Below are positions 24,084 through 34,371 of a DNA stretch of 64,000 nt, piece by piece (the first letter of the stretch is position 1; every line of letters begins with the position of its first letter). The notes beneath the pieces were generated by a model. That model was not told where the DNA came from. It ran no database searches and worked only from the letters and a program-made list of their open reading frames with translations. The position numbers and the translations under genes are program-made. The DNA is from Paramyrothecium sp. XJ0827. Its lineage: Eukaryota; Ascomycota; Sordariomycetes; Hypocreales; Stachybotryaceae. Where the stretch lies: NCBI GenBank assembly GCA_020881915.1, contig JAJFPB010000004.1, forward strand, positions 2,976,001 to 3,040,000, in the 5' to 3' direction.

Positions 24084-25655
24084 TCATGATATTTGATCCA
24101 GAGACAGCTCGACGTCTGTCACGTCAAAGGCGGCAGCGTTCTTCTTGGCCCATTGGCGAGCGAGGATGGATGCTGTCACGTCAATGTTAGCGGAGAGTCA
24201 GTTAGATAGGACCGAATGCGACTTACCCTTCAAGAACTTCTTGCTGGCATACTTCTTGAAGAAGGCCTCATGAACAATGGGGCGGGCCAGGTAGTCAACC
24301 ATAAGCTGCACGACAGGCTCAACTTCCTCTTCCGTGTAGCCGGCGTAGTAGGCAATGGTTTGATCCCATTCACCGCGGTCAAGCATGAGGCGGGACAGGT
24401 ACATGGCAGCAGCAGCGATATGGCTGGGGCGATATGGCATAAAGCGGTAGTCGAGAAGGCTGATCTCCATGAGATACTTGCCAATGCTACGAGACTGGAA
24501 GTCATAGTTATCGGCCTTCGAAACACGGCGAAGAAAGTTCATGGGGTTGGGGTAGCTTAGGTCGTAGTTGAGAGTGCTGAGAACGAAACGCTCAGCGCTC
24601 AGAATCTCTGATTCATCGTACTCATCATCGGCGATGCGCTTGAAGTTCTCAACATGGGGAGACAGGACCTCCTCGTACTTGGAGGCAATGAACATGGCTG
24701 TAATGCCGACAAGCTGCAGGCGGATGAGAGGCACCACCTTCTCGGACAGGAATCTGTCGATAATGTTGACAGCCAAGAACAAGGTCTCAGGCAGGAGGTG
24801 GAAGCGCGTGTGTACCTCAATGAGCCAGTCAACGAGGATGCCTCGCATCTTCCATTCGAGGTCATCTTGGTGGGACATGTAGTTGGGGTTGGGAATCGAC
24901 TTGACCTCGAGGTCACGAAGGTACTCGAAGATCTCGGTAGCGTACTCGGCGACCATTAAGGGGTCGTCCAAGTCTTCGTCGTCCAGCGCCTTGACCTCGG
25001 CAGTGATGGGAAATGCGGGCTTGACATCGTCTTCCGCCTTGGGTGAAGGCGCGCTCGTCGTCTTCTCGCTGAGTGACTCGGACTGGGCCTTGTTCTCAGC
25101 ATCCACCACGTGGGCCTTCTTTCGGACGGGCTCCGACTCCTCGACTGCGGGATCCTCCTTGATAATGTTGGATGATGAGGTAGCCTTTCGCTTTTGTACA
25201 GCACCAATGGCACCTGAGCCCGAACCGTTTCTCTTCACCTCCGGCTTCTTAGTCTCCGTGGTGCTCAAAGCCGATCTGCTCGTGGGGCGAGTTGTGTTCT
25301 TCTGGATTCTTGTAGGCTGGGCCGCCTTGGAGACCAGTCCAACCTTGCCAGGGCCACCCTTCTTTCCCTCGACAGCATCAGCCTTGCCCACATTGCTCAT
25401 ATCCCCGAGGGCTGTGCGGGTCCGTTGACTCGTGGCATTGATGGCAGTCTTCTTCGTTTGCAAGGCTCCCTTGGAAGGGACAGCCAGCTCATCGACGCTG
25501 AGTGCGGCGGCCTTGGCTCTAGTCATACGCGTCGTGCTGCTGTTCTCGTCGTTCTCGTTCGAGACGAGGCGACGGGCAGGACGAGCCTAAGTGAATTGTT
25601 AGTCGAGTGAAGATGGCGTGAAAATATACGCGTAACGGCGACTTACGGGAGGCAT
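24084..25655 (-). CDS. nimE: G2/mitotic B-type cyclin
   Basis: CDS is complement(join(24084..24172,24227..25586,25647..25655)), 485 residues; the first exon encodes only Met-Pro-Pro. It is the regulatory subunit of the mitotic cyclin-dependent kinase (Cdc2/NimX type). A destruction box RTALGDMSN at residues 60-68 fits RxxLxxxxN and would mark it for APC/C-driven proteolysis. A long Lys/Ser/Glu-rich N-terminal region leads into the cyclin box: MRGILVDWLIEVHTRFHLLP, LFLAVNIIDRFLS, GITAMFIASKYEE and EILSAERFVLSTLNYDLSYP, then the C-terminal cyclin fold (FLRRVSKADNYD, IAAAAMYLSRLMLD). The last exon adds ILARQWAKK and a short acidic tail. The tiny first exon is supported by GTAAGT at 25646 and by the Arg-rich SNENDEN start shared by fungal B cyclins. 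It is divergent from rml2 across a 1.4-kb intergenic region. Confidence 0.95.
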
Positions 25656-27066
25656 CGTGTAATAGCTGATAGCCGGAGCTAACACTGACAAGTGGTATGT
25701 AGAATGGTGCTGAGAAGGCGTCAGTATATGAAGAAAAGAACGCGTTGAGAAGGTCGTGAGAGAAAGTAAAAAGAGCAATCGGTGAAGGAAGCCAAAGCTC
25801 GCTTCCCAGGACAGCAAAATCAAAATGGAGAGCGGGTCAAATTCACCTCTGGTGGTTAAGAGACAAGGCGAATATCCAAGACCGAGACCGCGATTGGAAT
25901 GTTGTTTCTGGGGAGATGTCGCCGTGGACTGGATGGACGTGTTAGATGACCTCCGACGCGAGCCTCAATGGTGTTGAAGAAGGGTATAGAGGAAGCGGAG
26001 CCACCCGATGGCGGAGAGGACAAGGTAGAGACGAGGTGTTTATGTTGGAAGAGGTCTGTCGTGAGGGCGATGGGAAGTGTTTTGAGGAGCGGAGCAGTGG
26101 CAGGGGAGGGACGTGGAGTGGATCAGACACGGCTGGGTACGTACCGTGGATTTCAGTCGCGGCTCGCGATGCCCGTTGCTACGTCAGCAGGCGTTTGTCC
26201 CACCTCTGGACGCTGAGGTAAGTAGCTCAGAATGAGACGAAATTGAGAGCCTGGCGGTACGCGACTTTGGTTGCGGTGCGAGTCTGGTAGGAGGTAATCG
26301 TTGGGCGCGTATGGAAAACAGGGTTTGCAACCCAATGGAGGCAATAAAGAAACTCCTAAAAAGGCGTGAGGATGGCAGAGGTAGAGGGATGGTTGCAAAG
26401 AGGTTTGCAAGAGTGAAAACAAGAGGTGCAAGAAGTCGAGAGCAAAATATGGACCGCAAGCTGTTGAAGAGGTTGGCTTCAGGGACGTGGAGCTCCGACG
26501 AGATGGATAGAACGCGAGGTGTCCAGCTGCGCGACGGAGCGGTACGTACCTGCCATGGATGGTGCTAAAATCTGCATCAACACTGGCAACCGCGGGGCAA
26601 CGGCGGCTTGATTGGCTGTACTGCCCCGGGCTGGAGCAACCTGCCCTCTCGCGCTGGTGCACGAACCATGTGGCTCGTCGCGCACCGCGAAGGTAGGGTC
26701 AGCCACACCCTGCAGCCACAGCTTGTTCGGCAAAACGTTCTCCAAAGCTCCGTTGAAATTTCATGTAGCGAAATCGTGCTACTACACCATCGGCTGGCGC
26801 GAGAAAGCGTCGAGCACTTACTGTACCCGGCGATTGGAGGTTTTCTCAAGACGCAGAGAAAGCCTTTTTGAGGCATAATCGCTTGTACTGACGCTAAGGG
26901 TCGTCCGGCAGCGGTTACAGAGCGGCCTGGACTGCTCTGCGCTGTGGCGACTCCTTGAAGCACGGATAGGAGAGCTTTTCATCATCGACTACAACTGTCT
27001 AGCACCGGCAGACTCTTCGTTCCACAATCAACACTCAATTCGAATTGCATTCTCCGGAATAACAAT
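25656..27066. other. Divergent promoter region between cyclin B and rml2
   Basis: This is the shared upstream region of two divergent genes. The cyclin side (to about 26.5 kb) is purine-rich on + and so C/T-rich in the cyclin sense, fitting a long cyclin 5' leader. Frames here are low-complexity shadows. I see no RNA gene. Confidence 0.5.
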
Positions 27067-28319
27067 ATGCTGCAAACACGTCTTCAGTTGTCGGCAGCCC
27101 GTCGAAGCTACCAGCTTCTGGGCTCGCTGCCCTCCGCCTTCCGAGGATATGCCAGCGCGGCCAGCACAACCTCTGCGAGCTCCAAGAGCAGCCTGCCCGA
27201 CTTCGCTGCCAGCATGCAGAGGTCCAGCACCCAGTCTGCAATCATCCGTACATACAAGCCCCGAACGCCGGGTGTGAGACATTTGAGGCGACCCATCAAC
27301 GACCACCTCTGGCGCGGCAGACCATTTCTGCCATTGACCATTCCCAAGAAAGGCCACGGCAAGGGTGGACGAAACGTCTACGGTAGGATCACTGTTCGCC
27401 ACCGCGGAGGAGGTGCCAAGCGAAGGATACGTACGGTCGACTTTGAGCGGCGGCGCCCTGGCGCCCATCTGGTGGAGCGAATTGAGTACGACCCGGGAAG
27501 GAGTGCACATATTGCGTTGGTGACGGAAAAGGCGACCGGCCGAAAGACCTACATCGTCGCAGCCGACGGTCTCCGTGCCGGTGACATTGTTCACAGCTAC
27601 CGCGCTGGTATTCCGCAGGATCTCCTCGACAGCATGGGCGGCATCATCGATCCCGGTATCTTGGCTGCCAAGACGGCCTTTAAGGGCAACTGCCTGCCTA
27701 TGCACATGATTCCCGTGGGAACAACAGTCTTCTGTGTTGGATCTGCCGGTCACCGAGGAGCTGTCTTCTGCCGCAGTGCCGGAACGTCGGCCACGGTCGT
27801 CAACAAGAACGAGGAGACACGTGATGACGGTACCAAAGTCATGGTTGGCAAATATGTCGAAGTGCGGCTGCAGAGTGGAGAGGTTCGCCGTGTCAGCAAG
27901 AATGCGTGCGCCACCATTGGTGTAGCTAGCAACGTTCACCACCATTACCGGCAGCTGGGCAAGGCTGGACGCAGCCGATGGTTGAACATCCGACCCACTG
28001 TTCGTGGTGTTGCCATGAACAGAGGTAAGCAGCGCGAGGGAGCCGCGATTCCTTTGACGTATGCGCTAACTTGTTTACAGTGGATCATCCCCACGGTGGT
28101 GGTCGAGGAAAGTCGAAGAGTAACCGCCATCCAGTAACGCCTTGGGGCAAGCCTGTAAGTTTCCCCTTCCCAACTGCGATTGAGCAGCCCGCTGATGCCT
28201 GCCAACAGACCAAGAGTGGTTACAAGACTCGCCGTAAGCACAACATCAACAAGTGGGTAGTGACGCCCAGGCCACGCAATCACGGCAAGCGAAGGGACAA
28301 GAAGTCGTCGAAGGAGTAG
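27067..28319 (+). CDS. rml2: Mitochondrial large-subunit ribosomal protein uL2m
   Basis: CDS is join(27067..28024,28081..28154,28209..28319), 380 residues. It is a component of the mitochondrial 54S ribosomal subunit near the peptidyl-transferase centre. The Arg/Ser/Ala-rich N-terminus (about 1-40) looks like a matrix-targeting presequence. The L2 fold then follows: [86 protein letters not shown], and the C-terminal [20 protein letters not shown] block. The conserved His of the HPHGGG loop, important for peptidyl transfer, is present. An Arg/Lys-rich tail ([13 protein letters not shown]) ends the protein. Intron 1 interrupts just before VDHPHGGG; intron 2 follows TPWGKP. Both have consensus ends and correct phase. 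Confidence 0.96.
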
Positions 28320-30664
28320 AGGCTACGGTAGGGACGGCGAAGCGATGCAACTACAGCCACGAGCCTCGTGTGTATTTCTAGACGATGTTGTATAATATGT
28401 GACACTATAGACAAGCCATATCTGTGGCATGGCATTTATAGAGCCACAAGTTTCTTACTAAGGCAATACTTACGCCGGGGCCTGCATGCTATCCGGACCT
28501 TTCGATTTCTTCACGGTATGATCGGGAAAATGTACAGCAGGACGGGTACAGAGTAGTTTGGAACTCGAGACTATGATCCGAACCTAATGCCACAACTCCC
28601 GGGTCCAGGACGAAATTACATGACGAAATTGGGTCGTATTTGAGGTGGCCAAAATAAGCTTTGCCAGGCGAGGTATTGATTGACATTTCACATGGATTAA
28701 ATCATTGGCCATTCGTTGGGTTGCGTGCATCCGACTGACGAAACGACCGGGGACGGATGGTGGGCACAGTGGCAGATCAGTCAGGGGTCCAGCCAGGAAC
28801 AAAATGCTGGGGTAGTAACGGGGACAATAGATTAAGCATTGCTCGCCGACGCCGGCGGATACCATGGTGAATCTCCTAGACGGCAATGAAACGCAGTTAT
28901 AAACATGGCGGCGTGCCCATTCATGCAAGGCTTGGGCTCGATTGGGCATTTTGACACGGTGGGAAAGCGTACAGTATAAACAGGCGAGGATGATGGACGG
29001 TCCCATGAAACTGGAGCCTTTTGAGCTTAAATCCAACGATCACCAGCGCTAGCCCTGTTTTGGGATCGGGCCTGAGCGGCGAGGCCCCAGTTCTTCTTTT
29101 CCTGCACAGCCTCCCGGAGCCACGTAAGACGGACGACATCAATCGCGAGCGCCGAGCTCACACGGGCACCCGCGGGGCGAGCAGTCGGTCTGCTTACGGG
29201 ACCGCTGCGGGACGAGGGCGCATCGGCGGCTTCGCGTTCTTCGCTCAGGGAGGCAAAAGGCTGCGGCTGCAACAGTAGGCTGTTTTTCCACCGACAGGTT
29301 CACGATCGGCTAGACGGCCTTGCCTTGTGTTGGCGCCCAGGTCGATGGCACAGGATTAGCCGCCCTGGCGGTGCGGTACTGCTTGGCAGGGGCCTTTTGG
29401 GCGGGAAAGGATTGACATCACTTGAAATTCATGGGCGGCAATGATTATTTTTGCTTGTCGAAACACGAACCAGTCGTTTCCAGTTTAGGCAAGTTGCCGG
29501 AATTTTCTCGTCTACCGGTGGCATGTGCTTCCTTCAGCGGCTGCACCATCGATCTTGTGAACTAGAAAGAAAGGGGAGCAGGAGGAGTCGTGTTCTGGTT
29601 TGCATTGTAATTAAGCCCAAGGTCATGCAATTGATTCGGCAAGAGTCCGGGCAAAGCTGCGCAGCGACGGTGGTGGGAGACAAAGGGTCAACTGCAAGCT
29701 TGACACACGCCAAGACAGTGAGCTGGGTTAAAAACCGGGGCACGCGATCAGTTCCCCTAAGGGGCCGCGCAGCGCACCGCGGCGCAACCACAGGGATTCT
29801 TCGGGGTCTGCCTTTCGCCCACTGTTTCTGCCACTGCCAATGCCACTGCCACTGCCATGCCATGCCACTAACTTCTTGTCACTTGCTCGCTTTAATTAGA
29901 TCTTGCTCTGCACTACTCTTTGTACTACTGCTACTGAAGCGCCCCTCGGTCTGAGCTTCAATCGTCCAGTTGGTTGCCTCACTGGTACAGTACTAGACCG
30001 GTAATTTAGGTGGGCGAGTGAATCGAGAGAAAAAATAAAACAAAGGTTGCGACAACACCTGCCACCACCACTAGCCTCTGACCTCATTCTACTTTCTCTC
30101 CCTCTTCCCCCACCACCTCTCCTGAGATCTCTTTTCTTCTCTCACTTGCGCATCTACTGCATTGCGCCCTGATCTTCTTTCTACTGTACACTGTCAAACC
30201 TTCACCGCTTTTCTCTTTTCTCTTTCTGATCCAGGATTTTGGCATCTCTGGTGGAAGCCGTGCTGAACCCAACCATCTCATCTGAGGACCTAAATAAACC
30301 ACGCTGTGACGCAAGCACACTTTGTTCTGTCTATCCCACGCTTTGCCTCTTCGGCTTTCGGGCGCTCGCATCTCTTGCGTCTTCATTGCCCGATCCTCAC
30401 AAGCTCCGCCTTAGCTTCACACGCCGGCACCCGGCATCTGCTTCCTCGTCTGGTTTCTCATATCACACCAACGCGAGAGTGGAGTGTCTCACCGTCGAGT
30501 CGCTGGCCCAAGGGGAATGTCGACGCATTCCATCCTCCACATTTCGGTCTTGGCTTGCTTCCGCCTCCGCTAATCTCTCCGCTAACCTCTCTATCTTTCG
30601 TCTCTATCCCTCCACCCTACAAATTCACCTCTCTCCTTCTTCCACTCTCCTTTCAGCTTGAGCT
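28320..30664. other. Intergenic: rml2 3' flank and leader of the PAP2 gene
   Basis: No convincing gene. Several 60-167-codon frames lack motifs. A short tandem tract of TGCCAC/TGCCA units lies at about 29829-29868. From about 30050 the + strand is strongly C/T-rich, consistent with a long 5' leader of the PAP2 gene. Confidence 0.5.
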
Positions 30665-32071
30665 ATGTGGATGTACCAAAAGATGGCCGACTCTGCAGGT
30701 TCAAAGTTATTTGGCGGGCGTTTGCCCATCCGCACCATCATCTCGTATGTCTTCGACTGGGTCCTTCTACTCGCCCTCGGAGGCATCAGTCTCGTCCTCG
30801 GCGAGATCGAGCCTAACAAGCGGCCGTTCTCCCTCAAAGATCCCAACATTTCGTAAGCTGGGCTCCTACCACGGAGGTATCTCCTGGACACAATGGAAGC
30901 TAACCGACCGTTTTGCAGATTTCCCTTTACCGAAAAGGAGGCCGTCCCTCCTTGGATGCTTCTTACCTTCAATGCCGCTATCCCCATCGTCGCCGTGGCC
31001 ATCGTTTCCCTAATTTTCGTACCTGGAGCGACCGTGCCCAAGGACACGCCGCGATCACTCGTCTGGAGGCGCAAGCTGTGGGAGCTACATGTCGGCTGGC
31101 TTGGACTCCTCCTATCCCTGGTTTCGGCCTGGTTCTTCACGAACGGCATGAAGAACATGTTTGGAAAGCCGCGACCCGATCTGCTTTCTCGCTGCCAGCC
31201 CGACCTCGCCAATGCCGCCAACTACGTGGTTGGTGGAGTGGCCGGCGATTCGCCGCTGTTCCAGCTGTACTCCGCAGATATTTGCCAGCAAACAGACCGA
31301 CATAGGCTCGACGACGGTTTCCGCAGCTATCCCAGTGGCCACTCGTCCTCTGCCGCCGCCGGCCTCATCTACCTCTCGCTTTTCCTCGCCAGCAAGTTCG
31401 CCGTGACCATCCCCTTTGTTGTACCCGGCAACTCCTCCGCTCAGTCTCTTGTGGCCTTCCCCTCGCGCCATCGTTCTGCATCGGCCGATCCATATGAGCC
31501 CAATCGCCACCGGGGGATGACGGACGGTCACTCCAGCGCATCTTCACCTCTGCGCGAAAAGGCAAACGACCAGAATGCCAGGCACAACTCCAGCATCCAG
31601 TCCGTGCGTAGGCAAGCAGCTGCTCCCCCCATCTACCTCTTGGCCATTACGCTCGCTCCTTTTTGCCTGGCTGTATTCATTGCCTCCTCGCGATGGTACG
31701 ACTTCAGGCACCACGGCTTCGACATCCTCTTTGGATTCCTCATGGGCACCATCACAGCCATTTACAGCTTCCGATACTATCATCTTCCCATCCAGGAGGG
31801 TGCTGGTTGGGCCTGGGGTCCCCGCAGCGAGCCGAGGGCTTTCTGGGCTGGCGTTGGCAGGCTTGGTTACGCTGGCGACCGGGAGAACCTCGCCGAGGCG
31901 AGGAGGTTCGAAGAGTTTGGGCAGACCGCCGATACAAGCTACCAAGGGCACTTCACGAATGATCAACACCTTCATCAGCGCTCTGGCGTCACGGGCTACG
32001 GCGGCAACAGCGTCACGCACGATCTTGAGATGCAGAACATGGAGCCCCAACCGGCTCACAACCGATTCTGA
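30665..32071 (+). CDS. PAP2-family lipid phosphate phosphatase (DPP1/LPP type)
   Basis: CDS is join(30665..30852,30919..32071), 446 residues. It is an integral membrane enzyme that dephosphorylates diacylglycerol pyrophosphate, phosphatidate or related lipid phosphates, probably at vacuolar or Golgi membranes. The three catalytic motifs are intact: K-X6-RP (KNMFGKPRP, residues 141-149), PSGH (201-204, in SYPSGHSS) and SR-X5-H-X3-D (320-331, SRWYDFRHHGFD). About six hydrophobic spans are visible. Between motifs 2 and 3 is a Ser/Arg-rich hydrophilic loop of about 60 residues (roughly 235-295), longer than in compact family members. The C-terminal 90 residues are Gly/Arg-rich and probably cytosolic. 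The single intron (GTAAGC to GCAG) restores the frame at SFPFTEKE. In-frame Met codons at 30665, 30671 and 30683 make the exact start uncertain by a few residues. Confidence 0.93.
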
Positions 32072-32538
32072 TTTAGCACCTAGATTCTTTACTTCTGTAT
32101 TTCTGTGTACAAATAACCGATCTCAATGGAGATCTTGGCTTTGTTGCCACTTATGGCGAATCGGGTTCCAAAGGATGGCAGGGTAGAGGCGGAAATGAAT
32201 GAATCATGTCACATTATCACAAAATGCAGGGCGACATAGCACTTGATTAAAAATGTTGTATTGATCAAACACAGCCCGCTTCAGTGACTCTTCCCTGCTG
32301 AAGTGTGTAATAATTGCTCTTTCAAGTGTTTAGGCCCATTTTGGGAATTGTCCATCTAACGCCATTTCCACAAAGCTCTCCGTGGCGAAGAATACCGAAC
32401 AAATGCTGTTAAAAATAAGCGTGGAGCAACGCAGATGCGGCTGCTTGTCTTGATGTGATTGCCGTCCCTTCCCGTCCGTTCGTCAGTACGACATTGATTC
32501 GTGGTCTTGGATCTCCCATGTCATCCGGAGCCCTCCCT
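32072..32538. other. Intergenic between convergent genes
   Basis: Short 3' flanks of the PAP2 gene and the CK2 beta gene; nothing else seen. Confidence 0.6.
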
Positions 32539-33519
32539 TCACAAGTTGCCCTCGGCGACGGCCATCCTCTCCTCGCTCACGGGCAGCTCGATGTCCTCCT
32601 CTTCGTCCTCCTCGTCCTCCTCCTCGTTGCCGTTCTCGTCCCTGAAGCCCGTCTCGATCTCGAGCTTACGCAGCCGCCGGCGCATGTCGTCCCGCTTGGC
32701 GTTCTGCCACCGCACGAGGGTGGCCGAGGCGTGGACCTTGAAGCCGTAGACGCGGGGCACGTAGCGATCGGCGCTCTTGGGGGGTATCAAGGCCGGGTAG
32801 ACCTGGAAGATGATGTTGTGGAACGACGTGCCAAAGTAGGCGCCGTCGATGGCGGCGTGGCGTGACGACTTGGGGTTGTAGATGTCCTCGCAGCGCGCGC
32901 AGTACAGCTTGACCGGCTTGAGGTTGGGGATGTCGGACAGGCCCATCGGGAGCAGCGGGTGTGAGTGGCAGTTGACCCGTGGGCATTTCCCAAACTCGGC
33001 CTTTTTATACTTGTCGAGCTAATGGAGCCTGAGTTAATAAATTGGACGTAGGACGATGCTGATCCTGAGAGAGAGAGAGAGAGAGAGAGAGAAGAAGAAC
33101 ACGACGTACCATCTTCGTTAACCCGCGAGTCGTGACGATATACCGAGCGTGAACGAGGCCGTATAAATGCCGAGCCGACTTTTCGATCGTTTCGCGCATC
33201 TCATCGTCGCAGTCCAGGTCGAAGACGTCCGTCACCAAGTCCAAAGCATATTGGTAATACTGCACCTCGGTGTTGAGGCCCGTCAGGTTGAAGCGATCCG
33301 TCAGATATTCCTCGTCCACCTCGCAGAAGTACTCATTGCCCCTCGATGAAATAAACTGTGACCACATGCGTTAGCCTCATGACACACGAAACCTTTCCCC
33401 CCGCCATCACGACAGCCAAAAACGCCCCCCCTGCCGCGGCCCGCCTGAGCGATCTTTCTTACCCAGTCCCGCCAATAGCTGGTGTAGTCGCTGTCCGACT
33501 CGCTGACGTAGTCATCCAT
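32539..33519 (-). CDS. ckb1: Casein kinase II regulatory (beta) subunit
   Basis: CDS is complement(join(32539..33018,33110..33355,33463..33519)), 260 residues. It forms the dimeric core of the CK2 holoenzyme and docks catalytic alpha subunits and substrates. Family features in order are an acidic Ser-rich N-terminus (DDYVSESDSDYTSYWRDW) with the autophosphorylation-type start, FISSRGNEYFCEVDEEYLTD, the acidic loop VTDVFDLDCDDEM, EKSARHLYGLVHARYIVT and the Cys4 zinc finger that makes the dimer interface (KCPRVNC ... YCARCEDIYNP). FHNIIFQVYPALIPP then follows, and PRVYGFKVH closes the fold. The C-terminal tail is very acidic (a run of Glu/Asp at about 235-248). Introns have consensus ends. Intron 2 holds a GA microsatellite close to its donor. 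Confidence 0.96.
33067..33092. repeat. (GA)13 microsatellite in ckb1 intron 2
   Basis: Thirteen perfect GA dinucleotides (TC in the gene sense) lie within intron 2 of the CK2 beta gene, about 15 bases downstream of its donor. In the sense strand this is a pyrimidine run that could affect splicing or be length-variable. Confidence 0.95.
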
Positions 33520-34371
33520 CTTGTGCGCGCAGGGAGAAGGAGGGGCGCCCGGTGTATCGTTTGTAAGGAGAGGGTCGTTAGAACGCTGGGCCGACCATAA
33601 TCAGCTGGGCCCGCACGGGAATGGGATGGATTGCGATTGTGGCGCTGCGATGGGAAATGGATGGGATGGTGGTTTGTTTGCAGCTGCAGGTGGTGGGGTT
33701 GGAACGAGCCTGCGGGAGTGGGTGGGAGTCGGGGCCTTGCGATAACGTGACTGGACGCTAGATCCTCCCTTATCGCAAATTGTGTCTTATTACGACCGCA
33801 TCCCGTCTCGAGACAAGCAGCAACGAGCCGGGCCGTGCACACGATTTATGCCACCGGGCTGAATGAGGTGGATAAATTAATGGGAGTTGTCGTTTTTGTT
33901 TTTGTTTTTCCTCTCCGCTTTTTTCAATTTTTTTACGGAGAATTATGGTTGCGAAAGAGTCTTCTGTTGCCGCGTTTTGAAGTATGCATTGCTCAACAAC
34001 CCAGATCGTCTTGTGAAAGCATGCGGCTACATCAAAAGCTTCAGGTATAGAGGAAACATTTATAAGGTATGTATCCTATGTAGGTAAGATAGGCAGTTTG
34101 AATCGCCAGTACTCCGGTTAGAGCACTATCCGTTGTCCACGCGTGAATTACCCATGCTTGCTCCAATTCTCGCCATGATTTAGTAAATGCCCCCAATGAG
34201 ACTGTCCTATTTACAGGTGCCGAAGAGCAGTATGCAAACCATGATTACGCCACGCCTTGCTATTCAATAACCGCTCGTCTAAACAGATATGTACAAAGCC
34301 TCGGAATCAGCCTCAAGACCACGCTAAGTCCCCATTACCAATCCCATTGACTGATGACTTCTCAGTTGTCT
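33520..34371. other. Intergenic: ckb1 promoter and ric1 3' flank
   Basis: Upstream sequence of ckb1, then an A/T-richer stretch near 33.9-34.3 kb. No supported gene or RNA. Confidence 0.5.

Noticed and set aside
28584..29036. 150-codon minus-strand frame downstream of rml2
   Set aside because: No domain, unsupported start and low-quality composition.
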